Program-made: the position numbers and the translations under genes
Notes under the pieces: generated by a model
Told to the model about the DNA's origin: nothing
Databases searched by the model: none
The model's input: only the letters and a program-made list of their open reading frames with translations
NCBI GenBank assembly: GCA_029204045.2
Contig: CM055062.1
Coordinates: 12,520,571-12,584,570 of the forward strand
DNA length: 64,000 bases
Direction: 5' to 3'
Source: Tillandsia leiboldiana
Taxonomy: Eukaryota > Streptophyta > Magnoliopsida > Poales > Bromeliaceae
Part shown: piece by piece, positions 1 through 11,110 of the stretch
Layout: every line of letters starts with the position of its first letter
How positions within the stretch are numbered: the first letter of the stretch is position 1

Positions 1-1298
1 CGGCTCGGGAATTCCGTTTCGTCAACCGGACAATGTTGGACTTTTCCGTCAAAAACAAAGGAGTAAATTGGGTCTTATGTTTTCGGATGTAAGTACACGC
101 TTTTAACTATAGTTATCCTTGCGGACTTTCTTTAGGTCCAGACGCGCAGCGGGGGTGCGCGAAAGATTCGAGTGTTCCGATCTCTCTCCAAATAGGTGGG
201 TACGGTTGCTGTAAATACAACCAGTGCAGTAAGTGCATCTATCGTCATTAAAGTGCTCTCAATTTATCTAACAAAGTAGATGGACAGTTTAACCTTTCGC
301 ATAATTGTGTTATTATCTAACAATTGAAGCGGCTGCGGTCGCAATGTTCATGACACGCCGATCTCGGCAAAAACCGTTTTGGGATGCTGCACGTACACAG
401 GCGGATTGGCCTCCGCATGGGTGTACTTTTCCGGAAGAGTTGTCTTGTATGACCCGTGTTCCTCACAAAGGGGTGGAAGCCGTGAGGACCCCTTCGCGCC
501 CGCTGGGAATAGCACACCAGCACCGTGGAAGGGGTTAAATGCATCAAAGGAGTGCTTGCGCACGAGGGGAGAGTTTGGTCTCTCCGATAAATTGATAAAT
601 CTGGGGTCGGGGCCCAGCTGAATATGTGCAGGGTTTTTAGCGAAATGGTTACGGTGTTTCCGGTTTGCTCCTTATTCCTTATTGTTGTTAGACATCTACT
701 TTGTTGTCACTGACTTTACCCACTCCGTGACAGGCGCTACGAGGGGCGTTACCCGGGAGATTGTTGAGACTGCGTCGCGAGGACCGTAGTCAGAACGCTT
801 GGTTATTATCATTATCTCATCTCTTTTACGCATGTTAGTTAATTTGCTTGTGAGTAGAAATATTCGTGGACATGTATTACTTGGCACTGTGGATGAGTTG
901 TACTTTTATAGTTTGGTTCTTCTGATGATGTTTCTTATGCGGCATGTTTTCATGATAAACCAAATGATTTCGAAAAGGGTTTTCTCAAAACGAAGTGCCG
1001 TGTGGGCACGGGTTTTGCAATTGCTGGCTTTATCCTTTCTAAACATTGATGCCGCTTTAATATTCGCTTGATGTTGAATGTCTATTGTATGGTTGATGGT
1101 TGATGATTGTTGTATGTTGTTGTAAATGAGACGCCGTGCATATACAAAGGAGACTCTGTCCGCGGACAGGGAGAATTTTGTGTATGTGGCGGTCTGGCAC
1201 GCACCGGGGATGAGGTTTAATGTACCTTGTTCAGAAAAAAAAAAAGATACACACGAATTTCCGCTTTGATAGACCCAAAAACTCCCGGGGGCGTGACA
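1..1298 (-). mobile_element. T1 chromovirus LTR, truncated by window edge
   Basis: Reverse-complement orientation to the family-T1 LTRs at 9215-12268 and 23103-26171 as they read on the plus strand; shared landmarks are the tract around 110-290 and the end GGGGGCGTGACA. Because those LTRs belong to a minus-strand element, this copy reads as LTR 5'-to-3' on the plus strand, with its CA end at 1298. It carries only one copy of the AT-rich 31-bp unit that is repeated three times in the other copies. No T1 coding sequence follows; instead G1 LTR sequence begins at 1299, so it is either a solo LTR or the outer LTR of an element lying left of the window. The strand field follows the comparison copies and could be read as plus. 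Confidence 0.75.
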
Positions 1299-4200
1299 TC
1301 CCATCTCTAGACCACTTTACCTGTAAAGAACACAACGACGGTGGCCAAACCGTCAGTGTACGTGAAGTACAACAGTGCGTGGCAATCATCATGCTATGCT
1401 CAAGCTCACGGTCTAGTGACCGGGTAGTCGGCAATAAGCCGAGATCCCAACAGGGAATCATCTATCTGTATATATCGATCAGGATCTATCATGCATATCT
1501 GAATATAAAGCAAGTATCACAGGTGACAGGAAATAGCAGGTATAATCAGATCATGACATCTATGTACTAAGATATAAAAGCTGACGAACAGGTGTACATA
1601 ACATGTCTAAAGAGATCAGCGTCTATCAGGAAAGATTATATGGCATATAGATAAAATCAGCAGGGCAAATCAAGAACAGGTGTCCGACTGGACTAAAGCA
1701 ACCAGAGGGCCGAAAAGATAAAGCCTGGACCGAAGATAACCCACCTGAATGTAGGCAAATCCCCGAACTCCCGCTCGGCTACTGGGAGGCTGGTGCTGAA
1801 CAACTGGGCCCTGAATACGAACTATGATCAGAAACAGACTCACTCATACCCATCCCGACAATACTATAACATCCTGTCGCTAACACAGGGAACTTAGCCG
1901 AAACTAGGCTTTTACCAGAATTTTTGGAAAATTACCGAAACACTGAAACTGACCCGCTGACAGTCTATAAAAATCCAAACACTACCAAACCACACCTACT
2001 GACTCTAAACATCATCACTTCGATGTTCGGGAAGACAGGGGCTAAACCGTAATTTTCGGTGTCCAGATGTTGCCATAACCACTCGCACAACTCCCGAAAA
2101 GCCCAATTCAGCTTCGGAGTCTCCCGACGAAATACCAAAAACACTGGACCAGCCAGGACAGTGTCGGGGATAACCAGAGGCGACAACTGACGACCAGAAA
2201 TCTAAACCGAAACGCGAAACTCGCGCCGTAACCCGTAAAACCGGCAATTTTGCCAATTTACGGAACGGTATCCGATTCCCGCTCAACAAGAGCCTACGAA
2301 ACTCTAACAAAATGCCTAGAAGGCGTGTAAATACTGTCTAAAGACAGCCAGGGTGTTACATTTGCAACTCGACCCCTAAACTTTTCTAAAATTGCATAAT
2401 TACACTATCTTGAACACTAAAACGACTCGATCTTCCAAACCAGGAAGCCAAAGACAACGCCGTAAGTTTCAGCGTGTCCGAAACGACGAGACGAAGCTCG
2501 TGCTCGCAGGCTTGGGCTTACACGAGGCCCGAGGGCAAAGTTGGCCCATAAACTTTTAGTCCAAAACCACACTAAGCTATAACCTATTAATACCCTGGAT
2601 CAACCTGAGAACTACTGTGAGCAGGGCACTCAGTGGTGACAGAGGGGAGTGCTGCTCACCAGCGGCTTGCCGGAGAGTGGCCGGAAAAGCTGCCGGAGCA
2701 ACCCCATGAATGAACCAATTCTCGGGCTGCACCAATTTGGACCAACCCTACATCCCACGGCCAACTGAGGTAAGCATCAGCTCCCATGTGCTCCCAGAAG
2801 AAGCCCGGACCAAGCCAGGTCCGGCGGCGGCGGCCGGCAACGGCGGCGGCCGGGAATTACCATAATTATCTTTTAATTAACAAGGTTGGAACACTTATTT
2901 TTAACCGAGTTCTCGGGCTAAAATAAAATGACCAGAATGCTTAAAATGGTATTTAGGGCTTACCTGAGTCGGTGGCCGGCGTCCCGATGCAACGGCGGCG
3001 GCTGGTGCTCAAGCCCAATCAACTTCAAGGTGTAACTATGGAAACCGAGAATGCCACGTTAAAAGTCCCATGCAAAATCACAAGAAGCCATATTTATGTC
3101 TAATTAAGTAACTCGCCTGGGTCGTTTTCCTACCGCGCGGAGCCCCGGCGATCGCCGGAGTTCAAGTTCGGCCAACTTGAAGTGCTCTAATGGCGGATTC
3201 CGGCCGGCGATGTTTGGGCCGCCGCAACCTGGACAAAAATGATCTTCTCGGTGCCAGGAAGCTTCCTGCAGTGGTGGCCGGCGACGGGAGTGAGCGGCGG
3301 CGCCGGACGGCGGAGCTCGGCCGAAATGCTCACAACCTGATTCTAGGGTTGGCTCGGGCGGCGCGGATCCTCAACCGATCTTCCCCAAACTTGGTTGAGA
3401 GGTTACAGTCGTCGAGAAGACAAGATCCAATGGTCTTGATCTTACTTCCAACGGTTGGATGACGCCCGCGCCCAAGATCGGCCAAAACAAGGTTTTCCGG
3501 CGACGGGATGCTCCCGCCGGCAACCAGGACGACGGCGTCAGCTCAGACTTCACAAGAAGGGTCCCCTCGGTGTCAGGATACGCATGCATGAGTTCAAGAC
3601 CCAACAAAAACAAAGGAAGGAGATGATCTTACCTCGTCGGGAAAAAGGAAGAAGCGGAAGCTCCCGCGGCGGCGCACGGCGGAGCTAGGCGTCGGGTGCA
3701 TCTCAGCTCGGCGTCAACCACGCAGAGGCTCTCCTAGATGCTATTTGGAACATCCCAGGGCCTCTGGGGGAACTTCTTCTCCTTCTCAACCGAGATGAAG
3801 GGGATTTCTCTTGGTTCCTTCTTCTCCGGCGACGAGGCGGCGGCGGCCGGTGCGCAACCTCTGATGAGTGCGACAGAGGGAGGGGATGTAGTTGGAGCTG
3901 GCGGCTGCTGGGCAGAGCTACGGGGTTTAGGGTTTCAAAAGAAAACCCTAGCCCGAAATGTATATATGGTGTAAATAGCACAATTGCATTTAACCCCTTC
4001 AAACTTCACTATTTTAAGCCCAGTCCTTCACAGCACACTTTTCTCACATTCAGGTCCCTCCCCAAGGAGCGGCACACGAAACGGAGCATAAAATATAGGG
4101 TATATTGTGCAAAATGCCGCATTTTTCACTGTATTTCACGCTTTTCGAAGCATTTTCGTCGTCGAATCGAAAAACAAACTTTGCCACAACGTCCGGCTCG

Positions 4201-4640
4201 ACGAAACCTATCAGGTAGCGATTTTTGTTTTTCGAGAAAATGCCCGGATAAATTCTCGGTCCACAAACACTGTACAGAAATACAGTTTATCATGCTTTTC
4301 GAGACTCTAGGGTCGTCAAACGGAAATTCCGTCAGCGCCATTGCGTTCAGATCGATGAAACCGTTCAAATCGACTACCTGGATTGCTATGATCGGAGTCC
4401 AGACAATGAATTGGCTAACGTTGGCACTAAGGGGATTTAGAAATAGGGGTTACTATTCATCTACTGTTCACAGCACTATTCACTTAAGCCGCGGGTCCCG
4501 CCCGCTTCTTCGCTGATTTCTGGAAGATCCGACCGTTGGATCTGAATTTGCTAAATATCACTTTCGATCGGTTCGACGAGACGGTCGCACTGGTGATCTC
4601 GGATTTTCGAGATTAGGCTCGGATTGAAAAGCGACATTTC
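1299..4640 (-). mobile_element. G1 gypsy LTR, minus strand, partial
   Basis: Reverse complement of this stretch matches the plus-strand G1 LTR at 29590-35400 in patches. Near 1310-1460 it matches the tract at 34330-34490, near 1690-1760 the tract at 33260-33310, and near 4070-4620 the tract at 29600-29920. The T1 LTR inserted at 1298, so the 3' end of this LTR is missing here. The middle is GC-rich and too diverged to align by eye. No coding frame longer than about 110 codons looks real. The exact 5' boundary near 4640 is an estimate. Confidence 0.6.
3957..3968 (-). promoter_or_regulatory. Candidate TATA box of the G1 LTR
   Basis: On the minus strand the sequence reads CACCATATATACATTTCGG and is followed by a CT/AG-rich leader with AACCCTA motifs, a usual layout for a plant LTR promoter. 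Position within the LTR fits a U3/R boundary. No start site can be proved from sequence. Confidence 0.4.
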
Positions 4641-4794
4641 AGCCTCGTAAACTGTACAATTTACACAGTGGCAAAAGGTCAACTGCGCTCTTTGTGCCAT
4701 TCATATCTCAAAACCAACTTATCTTTCATTCTTTTCCCTTTATTTATTTACAATAAAAATTCAAGTTTTTACACCAGGTTTTCTCGATCAAACT

Positions 4795-5515
4795 CATTAA
4801 GCCGTCGCTGCTGAAAAAGAGGGCTCCAGCCCCGACAGACTTCGTTCCAGAGTTTGAGGGTTAGGATAACTCCTTGAGCTTCCAAACGAAATACACTTCT
4901 TTTCCTCCTCCCTACAAAAAACGTGATCATCCTCCTCAATCACGCCAATCCGGTTAGCTCGCTTCCTTCCGTTTGCGTAAGCGTGAAAGAATTTGGTATT
5001 CTCGTCCCTCTCCTTCAACCATTTTTGCTTGGCTCGAGTTCTCCTAAGCAGTTCCTCATCATCCAACACCTTGTTCAAATTATCTCTCAACCCCTGCCTT
5101 TTATCGAACTTGTCCGGGGTGAGGTCCTATCGTTCCTCTAGCCTATCGAGCTCCTGGATCTCCACCTCGAACCTTTCCTTCTCCTTCCTAATGCTATAGA
5201 AATGCGAAGCACACCATCTTTTAATCATAGTCCGACAGTGTCTCAGCTTTGCCGTAAAATTAAGAACTGATTTTTTCCCTTCCACTTCGTGCCACCACTG
5301 AGGCACCCTATTGACGAAGTCCTCGCACTTAAGCCAAACGTCCTCGAATATGAAAATCTTTCTCGGCCTCTTGCTTTTTCCACATGTGGAAAGCAAGATG
5401 AGGCAATGATCCGAGGTAATTCTAGATAGAGCCTCCACCTCCGACAGCGGGAAGGTTGCGTCCCATTCTGTCGACACGAGACCATTTGCCGGAGACCGTC
5501 TTCATAATAAGTAAT
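4795..5515 (-). pseudogene. L1-type LINE fragment (endonuclease end to RT start)
   Basis: Two minus-strand frames join: 5127-5477 and 4797-5090. The upstream part has the end of an apurinic-type endonuclease with the S-D-H motif (ITSDHCLIL) followed by the RP-FEDVWLK and WW motifs seen in plant L1 proteins. The downstream part has the linker motif WLKERDENTKFFHAYANGRK that precedes the reverse transcriptase in plant L1 ORF2. The RT domain, the 5' half of the endonuclease and the poly-A tail are absent, so this is an internal fragment, with a frameshift near 5100. It would have acted in target-primed reverse transcription; this copy cannot. Confidence 0.8.
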
Positions 5516-5519
5516 CAAT

Positions 5520-6082
5520 GGTCTGAATTAAAATTAGCTAAGAGAGAAAAAACCAAAATTTCAGAAGTTCAATTCTTCTCAGTTAAACGAAAAAATTTAA
5601 TCTTAATTTGGGTTTTGCTGGATTCTCTTTCATGTTCAAAATTAAATTAAATTTCCATTATGCTTTTGTTCAAACTTTTAATCTCAATTTGGGTCTGACT
5701 GGAATCTCATTCTAGTTAGTCTAAAATCTTGTACTAGTATTAGCCGGCTGTAAATTTTATTATGAATTTATTTATTTTGAATAAATATTAACCTCTGAAT
5801 AAATATAATGTAAGATTTATATTCTACTTGCAATGCAAGTATTATTTATGCACTTAAAAAATGAGTATAAATTTTATATTCTATTTATTTAAAAAATATA
5901 TTTTTATATCTGTCTCATTAATATTTTTTAAAAAATAATTAAAAAATGATGAAATATTAATATAAAATATTGGTTAGGTGAATATAAATGCAATATAGTA
6001 TCGAATGGGACAAAAATTTTATTAAATCCAGTAAAATTGGGTGCAAAGATGCTGCATATCTATAGGTATAGATATAGAGAGT
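5520..6082. other. AT-rich intergenic stretch, no gene seen
   Basis: Low-complexity AT-rich sequence between the LINE fragment and the MITE upstream of the UGT. A short phrase (AATTTGGGT-TTGCTGGA and variants) occurs twice near 5605 and 5688, suggesting a decayed local duplication. No credible coding frame. Confidence 0.6.
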
Positions 6083-6312
6083 CTGGCTAGTATACTATCG
6101 ATAGCACCAAGCAATTAGTACTATCAAGTTTTCAGCCGTTGGATGTAAAGATATGCGGTTGGGATTATAGTGGTCCTCTAAAATTTTTACTATTCAATCA
6201 ACCACCTAGTAAACCCTAAGGTACCACTATCATATTAGCCACACATCCTTTAATCTAAAGGCTAAAAACTTAATAGCACTAATGATTTGATACTATCGAT
6301 AGGAATCCAGCC
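6083..6312. mobile_element. MITE about 230 bp, same family as 35729-35950
   Basis: Imperfect terminal inverted repeats: left CTGGCTAGTATACTATCGATAG, and right, reverse complemented, GGCTGGATTCCTATCGATAG. The inner halves repeat the phrase AGCACCAAGCAATTAGTACTATC in inverted form. A second copy with the same ends sits inside the hAT-type element at 35.7 kb. It has no coding capacity. It lies about 75 bp upstream of the UGT start codon, so it forms part of that gene's promoter region. Superfamily not assigned; the target duplication is not clear in the AT-rich flank. Confidence 0.6.
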
Positions 6313-6322
6313 TAATTCTAAA

Positions 6323-6334
6323 TATAAATATATA
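6323..6334 (+). promoter_or_regulatory. Candidate TATA box of the UGT
   Basis: TATAAATATATA lies 55-66 bases upstream of the ATG at 6389, directly after the MITE right end. The spacing fits a short 5' leader. It is AT-rich by context, so the call is tentative. Confidence 0.4.
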
Positions 6335-6388
6335 CATAGAGAGGCACTAACGGCATCTTTTACTTTGTATTATTATTTTTCACCATAT

Positions 6389-6948
6389 ATGGCTCATATT
6401 GTCCTTTTTCCCTTCCTTGCTCAGGGTCATCTGAACCCCTTCCTCTCCCTCGCCATCCTCCTCCTCCGGTGCCGCCCCGGGCATACCGTCACCCTCGTCT
6501 CCACCCCTCGCAACATCGCCGCTCTCCGCTCCTCCCTCACCCCCAACTCTCCTCTTCGCCTCCGCTCCCTCCCTTTCTCCCCCTCCTCCCATGGCCTCCC
6601 TCCGGAGGCCGAGTCCCTCGCCGCCATCCCCGTCCGCCAATTCAGCACCTTCTTCGAAGCCTCCGAATCCCTCCGCATTGCCTTCGACGACTTCATCGCC
6701 AGCGCTTGCACCACCGCCGCCGACTCATCTCCCCTCTGCATCGTCTCCGACCACTTCTTCTCGTGGAGAGCCGACGTCGCGCGCAAGCACGGCGCCTTCC
6801 GTTCCATCTACCTCACCGGCAACGCCTTCGGCACCGCCGTCTTCTTCTCTCTCTGGACCCATCTTCCTCACGCGCTCACTTCCGACGACGAGTTTCCGCT
6901 TCCCGACTTTTTGGACGTCGTCGTCTGCCGCTCGCAGGAGAGTACCTT
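6389..6948 (+). pseudogene. UDP-glycosyltransferase, 5' half, split by retrotransposon
   Basis: This encodes the N-terminal acceptor-binding half of a plant family-1 glycosyltransferase, a cytosolic enzyme that moves a sugar from a UDP-sugar to small molecules. The ATG at 6389 is preferred over the in-frame ATG at 6287 because the family begins directly with the hydrophobic strand and AQGHLNPFLSLA motif; His14 is the expected catalytic base. The SDHFFSW motif near residue 138 is also family-typical. The frame runs 186 codons to the copia target site ACCTT at 6944-6948, and frames beyond belong to the LTR. Base composition is strongly GC-rich (C in third positions). The closest subfamily appears UGT92-like, from motif feel only. 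Rejoining the halves at the target site leaves them one base out of frame, so a small indel also occurred near the break. Confidence 0.85.
6944..6948. repeat. Left target-site duplication ACCTT of the copia element
   Basis: ACCTT here and ACCTT at 28689-28693 directly flank the TG and CA ends of the copia element. The size, 5 bp, fits LTR-retrotransposon integration. Confidence 0.8.
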
Positions 6949-7632
6949 TGTAAGGAAAATAATCGCACTAACTCTGATCGTGATTAAATTATCTAACTGT
7001 TTTTTATTTGAAATTGAATAACATAACTTACCTTTAATCGCTATTAAAATTCCAAAAAATTGTAGATGAAAGAAATTGATCCGGAAGCGTGCGAGGCACT
7101 GCCCTAAGGCGTATTTCCGTCCTTCGTGCGGATTAATCGGAGACACCACCCCAAGGTACGACCAGAATTCCTCTTCCTACGAGCACGACCATGGAAGAAG
7201 TTGACGGAGACTCTTTCAACACCCGACGATAAATAATCAAACAAGAAAAATTGGATCAAACAAAATATTTCTTATCTACTATTCATGTAAAGCATATCTC
7301 TATGTATATATTTTTTAAAGACACTGTATACCTATATATACATAGAGTGAGGAGGTGTAAACGCTGGAGTTAGGAATCCTAATGTTGGGATCCTTAAATG
7401 GATTTTAATGTTGGATCCTTAATTGGCTTTGGGAATCCTAACGTTGGGATCTTAATTGGATCCTAACGTTGTATCCCTAATTGGCTTTTCAAGTATGGAG
7501 AAACGTCCACACTTAATTAGCCAAGGTGCCGGCTCCGTGAAGCATTAAATAAGAATAAATTTAATAAATAAATTAAAAATTGATAATAAAATAATTATTG
7601 AGAATTTTAGAATTTTAAATTTTATTCCAACA
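6949..7632 (-). repeat. Copia LTR in minus orientation
   Basis: 684 bp from TGTAAGGAAAATAATCGC to TTTTATTCCAACA; on the minus strand it reads TGTTGGAATAAAA ... CTTACA, a standard TG...CA LTR. A polypurine tract (minus strand TGTGGGGGAT) abuts its start at 7633-7642, so this is a 3' LTR of a minus-strand element. The gag-pol frames beyond 7881, however, run on the plus strand. The tract 7370-7500 has several copies of a GGATCCT/TAACGTTGGGATC phrase. Confidence 0.8.
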
Positions 7633-7641
7633 ATCCCCCAC

Positions 7642-7879
7642 AAATTTTAAAATTTCAAAATAAAAATTAAGCTCAACAAATTGAAAATAAAATAAAATTA
7701 TCGGGTGTTTATACTATGTAATAGGTAAGGTGTCTTTAAGAGACTTAACCTCACTTAGTGTAAGCAATTTTTATCAGAAGGAATCGTAGTGAACCAGGTC
7801 TTGAACTACGTTCCTTTGACCCTGACTTCAACTGCCACACACACAATACAGAATTCTCCGTCGCGAGTCTGTGCATTAA
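7642..7879 (-). repeat. Inverted copy (left arm) of the copia 3' untranslated tract
   Basis: 238 bp that is the near-identical reverse complement of 28441-28678. It belongs next to the 3' polypurine tract and so marks the minus orientation of the left end. The junction to plus-oriented gag lies at about 7880. Confidence 0.85.
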
Positions 7880-7880
7880 G

Positions 7881-9214
7881 GATGGATTTTGTTACGTTTG
7901 TGGCCGGGACAATCATTTTGCTTCAAAATATTTTTATCGGAAGAAAGAGAAGTTTGTCTATAAGAAGGGCTAAAGCAATCAGAACAATTATCCTAAACCT
8001 CAAGTCAACATGGTTGAGGGTGAACTTTCGAACTCCACTTTTAGGTCAGTCTCCTTTATACCTAATGTTAACCTCACCTATCATGATTTAGATTGGTGGT
8101 TAGATTCAGGAGCTAATGTCTATGTTTGTACTAATAGGTCCCTATTCTTCTCCTATCAGGACTCAGGTGGAGGATGTGTGACTGTTGGAGACGGAAAAGC
8201 TGTCAATGTGCTGGGGATCGGAACAGTCAAACTGAAGTTAACTTCTGGAAAGACTTTGATCCTTCACAATGTGCAGCACGTTCCCGAGATCCGACGGAAC
8301 CTGATTAGTGGATCTCTATTAGTGCAATTAGGTTACAAGATTGTACTTGAATCTAATAAAGTTGTAATCTCTAAGGGGGAAATGTTTATTGGAAAAGATT
8401 TTGTATCTAAGGGTTTATTCAAATTGAATGTACTTTCTTTTGTTGATAATAAAAATTCTTCTCCTTCAGTTTCTACTTCTTCTTCTATTGTGTTAAATAC
8501 TGAATCTTGTGATGTATGGCATGGCAGATTAGGGCATGTGAACCTTAAATCTATTCTGAAATTGACCAATCTTAATCTTTTACCTAAACTCAAGATTGAT
8601 TCCAAATCTAAATGTGAGATTTGTACCCAAGCTAAGCATCCTAGGAAACCTTTTAAATCTGGTCCTTATAGGGATACCCAGATTCTTGAACTAATTCATA
8701 GTGATGTCTGTGATTCTAATAGAGTACCTACCCGTGAAGGCAGTCGCTACTTTGTAACTTTTATAGACGACTACTCCAAGTATTGTTACACCTATCTCTT
8801 GAAGACCAAAGATGAAGTCCTCTATAAGTTTAAAGCCTTTAAAGCTGAGGCTGAAAACCAATTGGATAAGAGGATTAAAATTCTAAGGTCTGATAGAGGA
8901 GGCAAGTATACTTCAAATGAATTAAACCTATTATGCGAGGAACATGGAATAATTCATGAAGTAACTGCTCCTTACCTCAATCTAATGGTGTAGCTGAAAG
9001 AAAGAAGCAAACCCTATTAGACATGGTTAATGCCATGATTTTAAGTTCTGGTGTACCTCAGAACTTGTGGGGGGAGGCTCTTTTATCAGCTTGTTATATC
9101 CTCAATAGGATTCCCTCTAACGATAGAATCCAGACACCTTATGAATTTTGGAAAGGAAGAGCACCTAGACTGAGTTACTTCCGAGTGTGGGGGTGCTTGG
9201 CTAAGGTATCTATT
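7881..9214 (+). pseudogene. Copia gag zinc knuckle, protease and integrase (first part)
   Basis: The frame starts inside gag: a zinc-knuckle relic (C-x2-C-x4-H with the last Cys replaced by Tyr) at 7890-7935, then a TAA-type stop near 7970. The protease carries LDSGANVYV near 8103. Integrase follows with its H-H-C-C region (HGRLGHVN ... CEICTQAKH, about 8520-8640) and the catalytic pieces IHSDVCD, LRSDRGGKY and, after a frameshift, GVAERKK (D, D, E all present). The frameshift is at about 8978, just before the QSNGVAER segment. The frame is then cut at 9214 by the chromovirus and resumes at 26177. The 5' half of gag and the 5' LTR are missing. Confidence 0.85.
9210..9214. repeat. Left target-site duplication CTATT of the T1 array
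   Basis: CTATT here and at 26172-26176 flank TGTCACGC and CACTACA, the two ends of the T1 array. Removing the array and one CTATT rejoins the copia integrase frame. Confidence 0.9.
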
Positions 9215-9904
9215 TGTCACGCCCCCGGGGGTTTTTGAGTCTATCAAAGCAGAAAATTGCGTGTATCTTTTTTTTTTCTTCCTTAACAAGGTATTTTAAA
9301 CCTCATCCCCGGTGCGTGCCAGACCGCCACATACACAAATTCTCCCTGCCCGCGGACAGAGTCTCCTTTGTACATGCACGGCGTCTCATTTACAACAACA
9401 TACATCAAACACCAACCATCAACCATACAATAGACATACATCATCAAGCGGAATATTAAAGCGGCATCAGTGTTTAGAAAGGATAAAGCCAACGGATGCA
9501 AAACCCGTGCCCACACGGCACTTCGTTTTGAGAAAACCTTTTCGAAGTCATTTGGTTTATCATGAAAACGTGCCGCATAAGAAAACATCACCAAAAGAAC
9601 CAAAATATAAAAGTACACATTATCCACAGCGCTAAGTAATACATGTCCACGAATATTACGACCCACAAGCAAATTAACTAAATTAAGCGTAAGAGAAATG
9701 AGATAATAAAAACCAAGTGTTCTGACTACGGTTCTCGCGACGCAGTCTCACCGCCCTCCCGGCTAACGCACCTCGTAACACCTGTCACAGAGTGGGTAAT
9801 GTCAGTGACAAACAAAGTAGATGTCTAATATCAATAAGGAAATAAGGAGCAAACCGAATCCACCGGAACCATTTCGCTAAAACCCTGCACATATTAAGCT
9901 GGGC

Positions 9905-10015
9905 CCCAACCCCAGATTTATCAATTAAATTGGGCACCAACCCCAGAATTATCAATTAAATTGGGCACCAATCCCAGAATTATCAATTAAATTGGGCACC
10001 AACCCCAGAATATTT
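9905..10015. repeat. 31-bp tandem repeat in T1 LTR
   Basis: Unit AATTATCAATTAAATTGGGC plus ACCAACCCCAG, about three and a half copies, nearly identical. It lies in the transcribed part of the LTR. The copy at 23793-23903 has the same number; the truncated LTR at 1-1298 has a single unit near 585-620. Confidence 0.85.
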
Positions 10016-10849
10016 GTCGGAGAGACTAAAGTCTCCCCTCGTGCGCAAACACCTACTTTGATGCTTTTAACCTCTTCGCGGTGCTGGTGTGCTATTTTCA
10101 GCGGGCGCGAAGAGGTCCTCACGGCACCCACACTTTTGTGAGGAACACGGGTCATAAGAGACCACTCTTCCGGAAAAGTACACCCATGCGGAGGCCAATC
10201 CGCCTGTGTACGTGCAGCATCCGAAAACGGATTTGCCAAGATCGGCGTGTCATGAGCACCGCGACCGTAGCCGCTTCAATTGTTAGATAAAAACACAATT
10301 ATGCGAAAGGTTAAACTGTCCATCTACTTTGTTAGATAAATTAAGAGCATTTTAATGACGATAGATGCACTTACTGCACTGGTTGTATTTACAGCAACCG
10401 TACCCACCTATTTGAAGAGAGATCGGAACACCCGAATCCTTCGCGCACCCCCGCTGCACGTCTGGACCTAAAGAAAGTCCGCACGGATAACTATAGTCAA
10501 AAGCGTGTACTAACATCCAAAAACACAAGACCCAATTTACTATTTTCGACGGAAAAGTCCAACAAAACTCAATCCTCAACCGGTAGCCCACTCGGGACGT
10601 CAATGGTTAGACCAAGAAGGTCCCGGCGGCGAAAATGATGAGAGAAGAGACCCGACGGCGCGCCCCCGACAATTTCGTCGAGGCGCGGAGCGTCGGCGAA
10701 ATCGGCACCCAACAAAATAAAATAGTGACCAAAAAGATCCCAAGTTGCCATGCCAAGAAAACCGCGGAGATTGTGATCCCAACGGCGAAGACGGCGCTCA
10801 AAACGGTGGAAAAACGGACAAAAACGGAGCAAATGAACTTCGGGCTGTC

Positions 10850-11110
10850 GGTTGGTGCACGGGGGCAACCGTGCACTGGGTTCACGGCGTCAGGCGGCGG
10901 TGGCATGCGCCGGGTGCACGCAGGAGGCGTGCACCGCGCATCTCGGGCCGGGCCGGTGCACGACCCGAGAGTGCACCGGGTCCTTGCCCTTCGGCCGCAA
11001 GCGCGTGCGCCGGGTGCACGCATGAGGCGTGCACCGCGCGCCTTGGGCCGGGCCGGTGCACGAAACCGTGCACCGGGTCTGGTGCTTCCGACGCTGCGGG
11101 CATGCACCGG
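10850..11110. repeat. GC-rich minisatellite with GTGCAC palindromes, T1 LTR
   Basis: Degenerate units of roughly 60-80 bp built around GGTGCACG and CGTGCACC, such as CCGGGTGCACGCAGGAGGCG and CGGGCCGGGCCGGTGCACGA. The six-base palindrome GTGCAC occurs about ten times. Long open frames through it on both strands result from GC-rich composition and are not genes. Its place downstream of the TATA box means it would sit in the structured 5' leader of the RNA. Confidence 0.8.

Noticed and set aside
6469..6987. 172-codon frame overlapping the UGT, and minus frames at 6380-6807
   Set aside because: Shadows of the C-rich UGT coding sequence; the plus frame starting at 6389 matches the family.
9905..10015. 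CRISPR-like regular repeats
   Set aside because: Units are directly tandem without unique spacers, inside a plant LTR.
9952..10290. Short frames shared by all T1 LTR copies (such as 95 and 69 codons)
   Set aside because: Conserved only because the LTRs are recent copies; found on both strands.
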